A DNA stretch of 64,000 nucleotides from Dipteris shenzhenensis. Taxonomy: Eukaryota; Polypodiophyta; Polypodiopsida; Gleicheniales. How positions within the stretch are numbered: position 1 is the first letter of the stretch; each line of letters opens with the position of its first letter. Positions 20,722 to 34,716 of the stretch are shown piece by piece. The DNA is taken from NCBI GenBank assembly GCA_047967505.1, contig CM106539.1. The stretch is one strand, 5' to 3'. The notes under the pieces were generated by a model. It did no database searches. It saw nothing but the letters and a program-made list of their open reading frames with translations, and was not told the DNA's origin. The translations under genes were made by a program, and so were the position numbers.

Positions 20722-22075
20722 CTAATCATCCGAATCTGAATCCGAATCATCTTCGTCTTGTTGGCCTGTTCCTTGGTCCTCGACACCTGTGTCTTCTCCC
20801 TCGTCGTCGCCACCTGCGTCTGATCCTTGGCCCTGTTGATCGCTCACCTCCGATGATGGGACGCTTGAGCTTTGACCCTAAGAGTGAACCATATAAATCA
20901 AAAATTAGATTGGAACTTAAATTAAAAAGTGAGATTACAAGTAGGAGTAAACTTATACCGTGCGAGCAGCCACCTCAGCCCAATCGACCGTCGCTCCCAT
21001 TGCCTCTTGCTCAATGAACCACGGCTTTGTTCCTATCCGAAATGCGCGTCGCGTCTCTGCATCTGTAGGAAGATGGCCCATCGCAGCTTGCTGTGGATCC
21101 AATTTACGAGAGTTAGAGTTAGCTAAAGTGCATGTAATATGTAAGTAAAACAAATAGAACAATACATTAAATGAGAAGAAGTAGACTTACCACGATTGCC
21201 TCGAACGCATACCGTCCGCCTGCACCAAAGTGCGAAGTACCTACGACGTCCAGCCGTCTCTTCGCAGCCCTCCTCTGACCCTCAAACATTTCGGGATGGT
21301 CCCTATGTTGCTTCTTGAAGTACTTCCAATCAGCTTTGTCTGCCCAGTTGGGTTTAGCCAACCCCTTTGTGATGGAAGTATGCAAGGTTGATCTACGATG
21401 CTTCAGGACCAAACCCATGCGCTCTCGCATATAATTGTCATTAAACTCCACATTTGGCAGATTAGGGTATCTTTGTTTTAACTCATCGATCACCGCCTGC
21501 TTCTTTTGGCCATCTTGATACCGCCAATCAGTATTTATGCCGCTCTTGAAGTGATGGCTCATCAACCTCCTCATGGTGGCCATCACTTCTTTGCCCTTTT
21601 TATCTTCTATTATCTCTCCGGCAAATGTGATTTGATAGAAGAGATCCCCTGATGAGTAAGGGGGACTGACAGTAGCAGAGTTTGAAGGAGTGGAACGTGC
21701 GGGAGTGCTTCCGAAGCGAGAAGTAGCAGTGGGACTAGGAGAGGGAAAGGGACCTGACTGATACTGTGTCTCCAGACCAAGTGGAGACCTAAAGGAGCGT
21801 GAGTGTGCTAACTCATCTACATCTCCCAAGTCAGCACAACATGAGCCGCCCATCCTACTCTTCCTTCCCTTGCGAGAGGCATGCGCAGGTGATGATCCCA
21901 CGGTCGAAGGGGCACGAGGGGATGGCTGGGCAGTACGTCCACCCGTCGGTGTAGGGGAAGGAATTGCTGAGGTCCTCTGAGAGAGCAGAGAGAAGAATCT
22001 CGTTGCCTCCTCATCGCTCATCTGCGCTACAAACTCGTCAGGACTCCTGACAAAGCCATGCGCGGCTATGGCTTT
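20722..22075 (-). CDS. TNPA-like CACTA protein, family B copy 1, 5'-partial
   Basis: Three exons on the minus strand with clean GT-AG borders, all phase 0: exon 1 from about 22075 to 21191 (donor GTAAGT), exon 2 21090-20959 (acceptor GATCCACAG, donor GTATAA), exon 3 20877-20722 (acceptor CACTCTTAG). The protein has a Ser/Thr/Pro-rich N-terminal half, then DLFYQITFAGEIIEDKKGKE and VMATMRRLMSHHFKS, an R(Y)PNLPNVEF block and ERMGLVLKHRRSTLHTS. It goes on with KPNWADKADWKYFKKQHRDH, TSHFGAGGRYAFEA and an acidic DEDDSDSDSDD tail. It resembles plant Transposase_24/TNPA proteins and is a relative of family A's protein. No stop interrupts it, but its first exon runs upstream into a stop without an ATG, and copy 2 shows that about 90 N-terminal codons are missing. 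Whether it is expressed is unknown. Confidence 0.65.
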
Positions 22076-22573
22076 AGATCCTTGTGAATCAAGCTAAGCC
22101 AATCTATGAAAACACAATGCTTAGATGCCTTCTCAAGTTCACAGGTGGTAGGTTCATCATCATCCAATTGGCTTAGAGCACCTAAGGGTGTGGCAGAAGG
22201 AGGTAGACATCATGGAGTGTGTCAGAATGGAAAATCCAATTGCAAAGCAAATGGCTCTAGCCTTTGATTCAAAAGTAGAGGAAACCCTCTTGAGATGTAG
22301 CTTCACTTAATATCCAATCGCCTCACATCTAGAGGTTAGTTCTCAAGGCTATAGTGCACATGACATGAAACACACATAATCCTTTACTCTCATTGACAGG
22401 TTAGATTAGATCACTTAGGGCAAAGGGTGCAGGCTTGTCTCTAAACATACTAATAACTCATCAAGGTGCTCCTAGGAAAGATAGAATTAACTTTGGAGCC
22501 TACTTATCCAACCACATCATGGACTTTTCCCTAACTAATACACTAACTTATTTCACTTATGGCCACCATTATA

Positions 22574-22639
<66 letters not shown>

Positions 22640-22952
22640 CATAGCCCCACTTATCATCCAATCGCCTCACCTCTCAAGCTTAGTTCTCATGGCTATAGTG
22701 CACATGACATGAAACATATTTAATCATTTACTCTCCTTGAGAAGCAATGCTAACTTCTAAAAAAGGAGGTTAGATTAGATCACTTAGGGCAAAGGGTGTT
22801 GGCTTATCTCTAGACATACTGCGAGCTCATCAAGTTGCTCCTAGGAAAGATACAATTAACATTAATGATTACTGGTCCAAACACATCATGGCCTTGTCTC
22901 TAACTAATACACTAACTTATTTCACTTATGGCCTACCATTATATTTTTCCGT

Positions 22953-23007
<55 letters not shown>

Positions 23008-23309
23008 GAGCCCCACTTATCATCCAATCACCTCACCTCTCAAGCTTAGTTCTCATGGCTATAGTACACATAACATGAAACATACTTAATCCTTTACTCT
23101 CCTTGAGAAGCAAGGCTAACTTCTAAAAAAGGAGGTTAGATTAGATCACTTAGGACAAAGGGTGCTAGCTTATCTCTAGACATACTGCGAGCTCATCTAG
23201 ATGCTCCTAGGAAAGATACAATTAACTTTTGTGATTACTGGTCCAACCACATCATGGCCTTGTCTCTAACTAATACACTAACTTAATTCTTTTCTGTCCA
23301 CCATTATAT

Positions 23310-23378
<69 letters not shown>

Positions 23379-23891
23379 CATTATCTTTTAGTTCTTCTGT
23401 CTCAATAATATAATCATCCACAAACTATAAGATCATAATGATTTGGATGATTTTAAAAATGTAGCTTGTTTTAAACGATTAAAATGTAGCTTCAACATAT
23501 CGATAGGTAAATCCATAGCTACTATCTCTCTCTCTCTCTATCTCTCTCTCTCTGTCTCTGTCTCTCTCTCTCTCTCGTGTGCGTGCCTCCATTATCTTTT
23601 TGAAAAAATGGTTCTTAGTTTAGTTTTCCCCGCCCAAGAATCTAAGCGTCCACTAATTATAAGATTGGAATGTTTTCAATGATTTTGAAAATGTAGCTTA
23701 TCTTAAACAATGCAAACACGCACACACACACGCACACACACAATGTGCCATAAGAAAGCAAAGATTTCCAAATAGAAAGCAAGGGCAATCGGTGAAATGG
23801 TAATCACCTACCTGGGTAAACAAAAGTTGTGAAAATCAAGCATGTGCAAGACAACAACCAAAAAAAAAGTAAAGCTAAGCAAACTACACAT

Positions 23892-23939
<48 letters not shown>

Positions 23940-23991
23940 ATCAAATTGTACATAGAGCTAGACATCAACATATAGATAGATAAATCCATCC

Positions 23992-24044
<53 letters not shown>

Positions 24045-24552
24045 GTAAGTAAATATATAATCTAAACATAGTGCTACCCTTCTATGTAAGTAAATGCTAA
24101 AACATCTAATCTAAACTCCTTAAAACAATTTAAATATTCTCTAACTAATAGACTAACTTATTTCACTTCCGGCCACCATTATCTCTCTCTCTCTCTCTCT
24201 CTCTCCCTCTCTCTTTCTAAGTAGCATCCACGAATTATAAGATTAGAATTGTTTCGATGAGTTCAATTTTTGCCTCCCAATACAACAGTAGGATCCTTGG
24301 ATTATAAGATCAGAATGGTTTCGATGATTTGAAAAATGTAGCTTGTCTTGAACGATGCAAATGTAGCTTCAACATATAGATAGATAAATCTATCGATAAT
24401 CTCTCTCTCTCTATCTCTATCTCTCTCTATCTATCTATCTATCTATGTAAGTAAATATATAATCTAAACATAAAGCATCTAATCTAATCTCCATAGAACC
24501 ATTTAAGTCTTCTCTAACTAATAGACTAACTTATCTCACTTTCGGCCACCAT

Positions 24553-24598
<46 letters not shown>

Positions 24599-24852
24599 CC
24601 TTTGTGTCTCTCCCCCTCTCTCTCTCGCCTCCATTATCTTTTGAAAAATATGGTTCTTAAATTAGTTCTCCCCTCCTAATATAGCAGTAGCATCCACAAA
24701 TTATAAGATTAGAATGGTTTTGATGAATTCAGTTTTCCGCTCCCAATACAGCACCAGCATCCATGAATTATAAGATTAGAATGGTTTCGATGATTTGAAA
24801 ACTGTAGCTTGTCTTAAACGATGCAAATGTAGCTTCAACCTATAGATAGATA

Positions 24853-24905
<53 letters not shown>

Positions 24906-24915
24906 ATCTCTCTAC

Positions 24916-24952
<37 letters not shown>

Positions 24953-25183
24953 CATCTATGTAAGTAAATATACAATCTAAATGTAGAGCTACCCTTCTAT
25001 GTAAGTAAATGCTAAAACATCTAATCTATACTAATTAGAACCATGTAAATCTTCTCTAACTAATAGACTAACTTATTTCACTTCCGGCCACCATTATATT
25101 TCTGGTTTTGATGCTTTAAAAAATGTATCTTGTCTTAAACGATGCAAATGTAGCTTCAACATATAGATAGATAAATCCATCGG

Positions 25184-25256
<73 letters not shown>

Positions 25257-25343
25257 CTCTTGTGCCTCCATTATCTTTTGAAAAATATGGTTCTTAAATC
25301 AAGTAGCAGCATCCAAATAGGTAGCTTGTCTTCTCTCTCTCCC

Positions 25344-25392
<49 letters not shown>

Positions 25393-25586
25393 GTAAGTAA
25401 ATCTATAATCTAAACATAGAGCTACCCTTCTATGTAAGTAAATGCTAAAACATCTAATCTAAACTCCTTAGAAACATTTAAATCTTCTCTAACTAATAGA
25501 CTAACTAATTTCACTTCCAGCCACCATTATATTTCTCTCTATCTCTCTTTCTCTCTCTCTCACTCTCTCTCTCTCTCTCTTCTCTT

Positions 25587-25632
<46 letters not shown>

Positions 25633-25908
25633 ATGAATTATCATTTGAAAATATGGTTCTTAAATGAGTTTTCCCCTCCTAATATAGCAGCAGCGTCCAT
25701 GAATTATAAGATTAGAGAGGTTTCAATGAGTTCAGTTCTTACCTCTCAATACAGCAACATCATCCACGAATTATAATCTAAACATAGAGCTACCCTTCTA
25801 TGTAAGTAAATGCTCAAACATCTAATCTAAACTCCTTAAAACCAGTCAAATCTTTTCTAACTAATAATCTAACATACTCTCATTTAAAACTTCTGGCCAC
25901 CATTATAT

Positions 25909-25950
<42 letters not shown>

Positions 25951-26381
25951 CATTATCTTTTGAAAAATATGGTTCTTATATTAGTTTTCCCCTCCCAATA
26001 CCATAGCAGCGTCCACAAATTATTATCAGATTAGAGAGGTTTCAATGAGTTCAGATTTTGCCTCCCAATACAGGAGCAGCATCCATGAATTATAAGATCA
26101 ATGTGGTTTCGATGATTTGAAGAATGTAGCTTGTCTTAAACAATGCAAATGTATCTTCAACATATAGATGTATAAATCCATCGGTACTCTCTCTCACTCC
26201 CTCTCCCTCTCGCATCCATTATCTTTTAAAAAATATGGTTCTTAAATCAAATTTCCCATCCCATTACAGTAGCATATCCGCAAATTATAAGATTAGAATG
26301 GTTTTGATGATTCCAAAAATGTAGCTTGTCTTCAACGATGCAAATGTAGCCTCAACATATAAAGAAATAAATCCATTGCTA

Positions 26382-26423
<42 letters not shown>

Positions 26424-27187
26424 AAACAATGGAATACTACAAAAATCGCGTTGGCATTGAAGCTATTTTTTAAAAGAATAAGCAGGAGAGAGAGCCTTTA
26501 AATGCCTATTGGGAGATTATATTATTGTGGCTACATTTACAAACATTTTAGAGGATCACAATGGTTTCATTGATTTGAAAACATATTTCAATTTAGGCCA
26601 CCATTATATTTTTCCATTTCTCCCTCTCTCTCTCTTCCTCTTCTTCATTATCTTTTTTTTTAAAGGTTCTTAGTTCAATTTCTCCTCCCAATAAACTAAG
26701 CATCAACGAATTATAAGACTAGAATGCTTTCAATTACTTTGAGAAATGTATCTATCACACACACACACACATCATCTCTCTTTCTCTCTCTCTGTCTCTC
26801 TAAAAATGGCACGTACACTTCTAAGCATGCTATAGATAGAGGCTAGAGGCACAAAAGTACAAAACTTCTAACACCACTATCTTCCAAAATGCATGTAATA
26901 CTGACGCCAGCATGACCCCCAACATAAGGAATATGCTAAAGTCAGTAAAATTAGTTGAAGGGAAAGGAGGGTGGAGCATATGTGTCTACATGGGTGGAGC
27001 ATATGTGTCTACATGGTGTCTATAATAGGGTGCACACTCCCTCTTCTCCTTCTAGGAAAATCTCTCCTTCCTTGCTCAAATCTTCCTCCTTTCATTCCTC
27101 CATTATCTTCAATTTCTTTGAAATTCTCATTTCCTTAGATATTCAAGCCCCTCTCATCTTCCCCTAGCAGATTCCATGGACCATACA

Positions 27188-27229
<42 letters not shown>

Positions 27230-27548
27230 TGAACCACATACAAACATTCTATAAAAATCCCCCCTCCCCCCCCCCCACACACACACACAAAAACACACAC
27301 ACACACACTCTCTCTCTCTCTCACCCACATATAATCTCTCTCTCTCTATACAATGGAATACTACAAAAATCATGTTGGCATTGAAGCTGTTTTTAAAAAT
27401 AATAACCCAAATGCCTATTGAAAGATTATATTATTGTGGCTATATTTACAAACATTTATTAGCAAGTAAAATATTTTATTAAAGGATCAGAATGGTTTCA
27501 TTGATTTTGAAAACATATTTCAATTCAGGCCACCATTATATTTTTCCA

Positions 27549-27604
<56 letters not shown>

Positions 27605-27890
27605 TCATTATCTTTTTTTAAAAATGGTTCTTAGTTCAATTTCCCATTCCAATAAACTAAGCATCCAGGAATTATAAGATCAAAATGCTTTCGATTACTT
27701 TGAAAAATGTACCTTGTCTTAAACATTTGTGTGTGTGTGCGTGTGTGTTTGCATCGCCTAAAATAATAATCTAAGCATCCACGATTTTTAGGATCACAAT
27801 CGTTTCAATGATTTTTAAAATATAGCTTGTCTCTATTTAATAGAGTTACATATTTTGCTTCGGGACACCATTAGATTTTTCCCATCTCTC

Positions 27891-27924
<34 letters not shown>

Positions 27925-28140
27925 CTCCATTACCTTTTTCAAAAATTGGTTCTTGCTTAAGTTTTCCCCTCTCAAGAATCTAAGTGTCCATTGAATAGAA
28001 AAAAACAATATTCAAGGGTTCTTAGTTCAGTTTCCCTTTCCCACGAAGGTTTTTCAATGATTTTGAGGTCCACGAATTAAAGGATCAGAATGGTTTCATT
28101 GATTTTGAAAACATATTTCAATTCAGGCCACCATTATTTT

Positions 28141-28187
<47 letters not shown>

Positions 28188-28251
28188 CCTGCATTATCTT
28201 TTGAAAAATATGGTGCTTAAATCAAGTAGCAGCATCCAAATAGGTAGCTTG

Positions 28252-28321
<70 letters not shown>

Positions 28322-28459
28322 ATGTAAGTAAATATATAATCTAAACATAGGGCTACCCTTCTATGTAAGTAAATGTTAAAACATCTAATCTAAACTCCTT
28401 AGAAACATTTAAATCTTCTCTAACTAATAGACTAACTAATTTCACTTCCAGCCACCATT

Positions 28460-28541
<82 letters not shown>

Positions 28542-28815
28542 TCCATTATCATTCGAAAATATGGTTCTTAAATCAATTTCCCCCTCCCAATATAGCAGCT
28601 ATGTCCACGAATTATAAGACTAGAGAGGTTTCAATGCGTTTAGTTTTTGCCTCCCAATATAGCAACAACATCCACGAATCATAATCTAAACATAGAGCTA
28701 CCCTTCTATGTAAGTAAATGCTCAAACATCTAATCTAAACTCCTTATAACCATTTAAATCTTCTCTAACTAATAATCTAACATACTCTAGTCATTTAAAA
28801 CTTCCAACCACCATT

Positions 28816-28862
<47 letters not shown>

Positions 28863-29258
28863 CTCCATTAATGGTTCTTATATTAGTTTTCCCCCAATAC
28901 AGTAGTAGCATCCATGAATTATTATAAGATTAGAGAGGTTTCAATGAGTTCAGATTTTGCCTCCCAATACAGAGGAGCATCCATGAATTATAAGATCAAT
29001 GTGGTTTTGATGATTTGAAGAATGTAGCTTGTCTTAAACAATGCAAATGTAGCTTCAACATATAGATATATAAATCCATCAGTACTCTTTCTCTCTCCTG
29101 CTCTCTCTTGCGTCCATTATCTTTTAAAAAATATGGTTCTTCATTACAGTAGCATATCCACGAATTATAGGATTAGAATGGTTTTGATGATTCCAAAAAT
29201 GTAGCTTGTCTTCAACGATGCAAATGTAGCCTCAACATATAAAGAAATAAATCCATTG

Positions 29259-29330
<72 letters not shown>

Positions 29331-29534
29331 AACAATGGAATACTACAAAAATTGCGTTGGCATTGAAGCTATTTTTGAAAATAATAAGCAGGAGAGAGAG
29401 CCTTCAAATGCCTATTGGAAGATTATACTGTTGTGGCTATATTTACAAACATTTATTAGTAAGTAAATATTTTATTAAAGGATCAGAATGGTTTCATTGA
29501 TTTTGAAAACATATTTCAATTTAGGCCACCATTA

Positions 29535-29579
<45 letters not shown>

Positions 29580-29918
29580 TCTTCATTATCTTTTTAAAAA
29601 TGGTTCCCAGTTCAATTTCCCCTCCCAATAAACTAAGCATCCACGAATTATAAGATCAGAATGCGTTTGATTACTTTGAAAAATGTATCTATCACACACA
29701 CACACATAATCTCTCTCTCTCTCTCTAAAAATGGCATGTACACTTCTAAGCATGCTATAGATAGAGGTTGGAGGCTAGAGGCACAAAAGTACAAAACTTC
29801 TAACACCACTATCTCCCAAAATGCACGTAAGACTGACGCCAGCATGACCCCCAACTTAACGAATATGCTAAAATTAGTAATTAGTTGAAGGGAAAGGAGG
29901 GTGGAGCATATGTGTCTA
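22076..29918. repeat. CT-microsatellite composite repeat region
   Basis: No gene is seen in this stretch. Two repeat themes alternate. One is the GATTAGATCACTTAGGGC / CTAACTAATACACTAACTTA theme (22300-23300). The other is a unit of several hundred bases with CCACGAATTATAAGAT, AATGTAGCTTGTCTTAAAC, CATATAGATAGATAAATCC, TATGTAAGTAAATATATAAT and GGCCACCATTAT. Each unit holds one or two (CT)n tracts; examples are 22577-22634, 24856-24899, 25189-25252, 25347-25390, 28253-28319 and 29260-29329. Short CA/GT tracts occur at 23716, 26757 and 27730. All long tracts have CT on the plus strand. Open frames here are only translated microsatellites. Confidence 0.85.
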
Positions 29919-30166
29919 CCTCGGGGGGGTCACTATGTATAAACCCTCTATACCACGTGCGTTCAAGACATATTTCTAAAATCCCTTATCTGTAAATTTT
30001 TCATTAATAAAATGTACCCCTTTTCTATACAAATCTGTAAATTTTTTCCAAAACTATTTAAAATAGTCCCTTATGTATATTTATTTCTGTAAATTTTAGA
30101 AATAAAAAATATCCTTCTGTTGAACTCACGTGATAGGGTTACATATGATGAGTGACCCCCCCGAGG
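29919..30166. mobile_element. 248-bp MITE with 16-bp terminal inverted repeats
   Basis: It begins CCTCGGGGGGGTCACT and ends with the exact complement AGTGACCCCCCCGAGG. The inverted similarity continues inward with changes (CACGTGCGTTCAA near the left, TTGAACTCACGTG near the right). TGTCTA flanks both sides (29913-29918 and 30167-30172), a 6-bp target duplication. The paralogous sites at 26980 and 54640 lack it. It has no coding capacity. The superfamily is not obvious: a 6-bp duplication and CCTCGG ends do not fit the common CACTA, hAT, Mutator, Harbinger or mariner rules. Confidence 0.85.
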
Positions 30167-31689
<1,523 letters not shown>

Positions 31690-32640
31690 TATCATTCAAT
31701 AAACACAATAAACTTTCGAACATAAAAAATTTGCCATGGCCCATACAAAAGTTTTAATATAGCATTGCTGAGAACACCCCTTGAGGCATCCACACCTATG
31801 TAGCAGAAGAATAACCGACCAGGGAACCACACCTAGGCAGGACTCGAGAGCTGGCAGCGTGAGTTGAGAGCTATGTATGTGATGCAAGAGCTTCAAAGAG
31901 AGTGCTGGACTCTAAAGGATTGTAGGCACCTCCTTGCAGCAGTTTAGCGTATGTTCAAACTTCGAGGGAGAGCTCGCTGCATCACTAGAGATGGTTCACT
32001 GGGGTGGACTCATGAAGGGTGCTTTGAAGCAGTCACGTAGTGCAAGGATGCCAAGGACACCACAATGGACGGGATAGTAGGCTATAGACTCTAAGGAGAG
32101 GACATGCAAGTTGAGGAGCTTGCTGAAGATGGCGCAGTCATGCCACAGTGACTTAGTCACTAGTGCAACTGTGGAAGGACCGTGCTGACCTTGCTCGAAG
32201 GTCACGTGTGGGAGAGGAGGCACTATTTTTGCTCAAGACGTGCACGTCCATCAAAAGGAGAATGGAGTCTCATAGTCCCTCACTGCCTCAGACTCTCAAA
32301 CGGAGAAAGAGAGGCTCATGTGAGCCTAGATGCCAGGCAGGAGCGGGAGAGGGATACGAGATTGATGACATGGCGGTGCTCGCTCCTTTAAGGTCGTTGA
32401 AGTCTCCCCCCTCCCATCATGACATGTGGTGTCGACTCGCCATCTTTTTGCAATTCGAGTCAGAGTTGCATGACGAAACAGTAGGCATTCAATTGTGCAT
32501 GTGGCAGTCCCACCCATTATGTGCCACATGGCACCTTCACCAAGCCTCATAGCACAGTTTGCAGTCAAAGCCTCACGCAAGTGGCAGTTCGCGCAGTCTG
32601 CCTCCCACAGTTGAGTTCGCACAGTCTGCCTCCCACCTAA
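31690..32640. other. Non-repetitive block of unknown function (copy 1)
   Basis: This block is duplicated at about 56160-57300. The longest shared protein-like frame is on the minus strand (31996-32223 here, 56409-56627 there): TKSLWHD(C/Y)AIFSKLLNLH, then VLSLESIAY. Two three-base differences keep the frame, but a two-base difference near its end does not. I do not recognise it. It may be a captured piece of a host gene. No start, splice sites or partner exons stand out. At 32560-32640 a CAGTCTGCCTCCCAC phrase repeats. Confidence 0.4.
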
Positions 32641-33257
32641 TATCTAATTGCCTCACCTCTGGAGGTTAGTTCTCATGGCTATAGTCCACATGACATGAAA
32701 CACACATAATCCTTTACTCTCATTGACATGTTAGATTAGATCACTTAGGGCAAAGGGTGCAGGCTTGTCTCTAAACATACTAATAGCTCATCAAGGTGCT
32801 CCTAGGAAAGATACAATTAACTTTGCAGCCTACTTATCCAACCACATCATGGACTTGTCTCTAACTAATATACTAACTTATTTCACTTATGGCCTCCATA
32901 ATCTTTTCCCTCTGTCCCTCTCTCTCTCTCTCTCTCTCTCTCAGTGTAGCCCCACTTATCATCCAATCGCCTCACCTCTCAAGCTTAGTTCTCATGGCTA
33001 TAGTGCACATGACATTAAACATATTTAATCCTTTACTCTCCTTGAGAAGCAAGGCTAACTTCTAAAAAAGGAGGTTAGATTAGATCACTTAGGGCAAAGG
33101 CTATTGGCTTATCTCTAGACATACTGCCAGCTCATCAAGATGCTCCTAGGAAAGATACAATTAACTTTAATGATTACTGGTCCAAACACATCATGGCCTT
33201 GTCTCTAACTAATACACTAACTTATTTCACTTCTGGCCTACCATTATATTTTTCCGT

Positions 33258-33312
<55 letters not shown>

Positions 33313-33608
33313 GCCCCACTTATCATCCAATCGCCTCACCTCTCAAGATTAGTTCTCATGGCTATAGTGCACATGACATGAAACATAGTTAATCCTTTAC
33401 TCTCCTTGAGAAGCAAGGCTAACTTCTAAAAAAGGAGGTTAGATTAGATCACTTAGGGCAAAGGGTGCTAGCTTATCTCTAGAAATACTGCCAGCTCATC
33501 AAGATGCTCCTAGGAAAGATACAATTAACTTTGGTGATTACTAGTCCAACCACATCATGGCCTTGTCTCTAAATAATACACTAACTTAATTCACTTCTAT
33601 CCACCATT

Positions 33609-33653
<45 letters not shown>

Positions 33654-33803
33654 CATTATCTTTTAGTTCTTCTATCTCAATAATATAATCATCCACAAAC
33701 TATAAGATCATAATGGTTTGGATGATTTTAAAAATGTAGCTTGTCTTAAATGTTTAAAATGTAGCTTCAACATATCGATAGATAAATCCATAGCTCCTAT
33801 GTT

Positions 33804-33845
<42 letters not shown>

Positions 33846-34129
33846 GCCTCCATTATCTTTCTGAAAAAATGGTTCTTAGTTCAATTTTCCCCGCCCAAGA
33901 ATCTAAGCATCCACGAATTATAAGATTGGAATGGTTTCAATGATTTTAAAAATGAAGCTTGTCTTAAACAATGCAAACACGCACACACACACACACAATG
34001 TGCCATTAGGAAGCAAAGATTTCCAAATAGAAAGCAAGGGAAATTGGTAAAATGGTAATCACCTACTTGTGTAAACAAAAGTTGTGAAAATCAAGCACCT
34101 ATAAGAAAACAACCCAAAAAAAAGTAAAG
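32641..34129. repeat. CT-repeat region, paralogue of 22300-23874
   Basis: Same order of units as 22300-23874, with (CT)n tracts at about 32920-32942, 33268-33306, 33614-33650 and 33806-33845. It ends at 34129, where the CACTA element starts; the paralogous sequence resumes at 38662. No gene is seen. Confidence 0.85.
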
Positions 34130-34139
34130 CACAACAAGA

Positions 34140-34420
34140 CAAAGCACCCATAGATGCGCGCACAGACACGTTTACTGAACTAAATTAAAAACTTATGGGC
34201 GCGTCTATTTGCGCATCTATTTTCGCGTCTGGAGACCCACATCTAATTGCGCGTCTATATATTAGACACACGCACGTATACACGTGCAGTTAGAGGCATA
34301 AATAGACGCGCTTGTAAACGCATTTATAGACACAAATATAGACGCAAGTCGAACAGACAGACGCGTACATAAACACGATTTTAAACGCACTGATAAACGT
34401 GCTTTTTTTTTAAAAATTTT
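34140..34420. repeat. Left subterminal array of TAGACGCG motifs
   Basis: More than a dozen copies of (A/T)AGACGCG, TAGATGCG, AAACGC(A/G) and their complements cover this stretch, immediately inside the left terminal repeat. Sequence beyond 34420 has few. This is the expected position for binding sites of the element's TNPA-like protein. Confidence 0.75.
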
Positions 34421-34716
34421 ACAGAATGCTGTGTATGTTGTATATGCTATATAGTTACAAGAATCCCATATCCACATTGTGTAATTCAATTCTTACAGCC
34501 AACCGCATTTTAATTACAATTCCAAATAAAACATTACAACTCCAAAACGCAATAAAATTGAAAGCTCAAAAAGTGCTTGTATATACATATAGCACGAAGC
34601 TAAGCCATGTCATGTGGCTTCAAGTACAAAAAATAAGAGGAGTGTATATACAAGAGGCACAAAGCCAAGCCAGTGGCTTTAAGTACAAAAAAGAGTAGCT
34701 AGCACTACTTGTACGA

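Larger units (their letters stand above)
20172..22075. mobile_element. CACTA element family B, copy 1 (one end present)
   Basis: The element opens with CACTACAAGGCATAGGCC at 20172, continuing TTTTCCGACA, which is the usual form of plant CACTA termini. The three bases before it are TTG. Palindromic subterminal repeats, a large hairpin and a minus-strand TNPA-like gene follow. Homology to family B copy 2 ends near 22075, before the gene's expected start, and no complementary CCTTGTAGTG end is visible, so the far end is lost. Confidence 0.7.
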
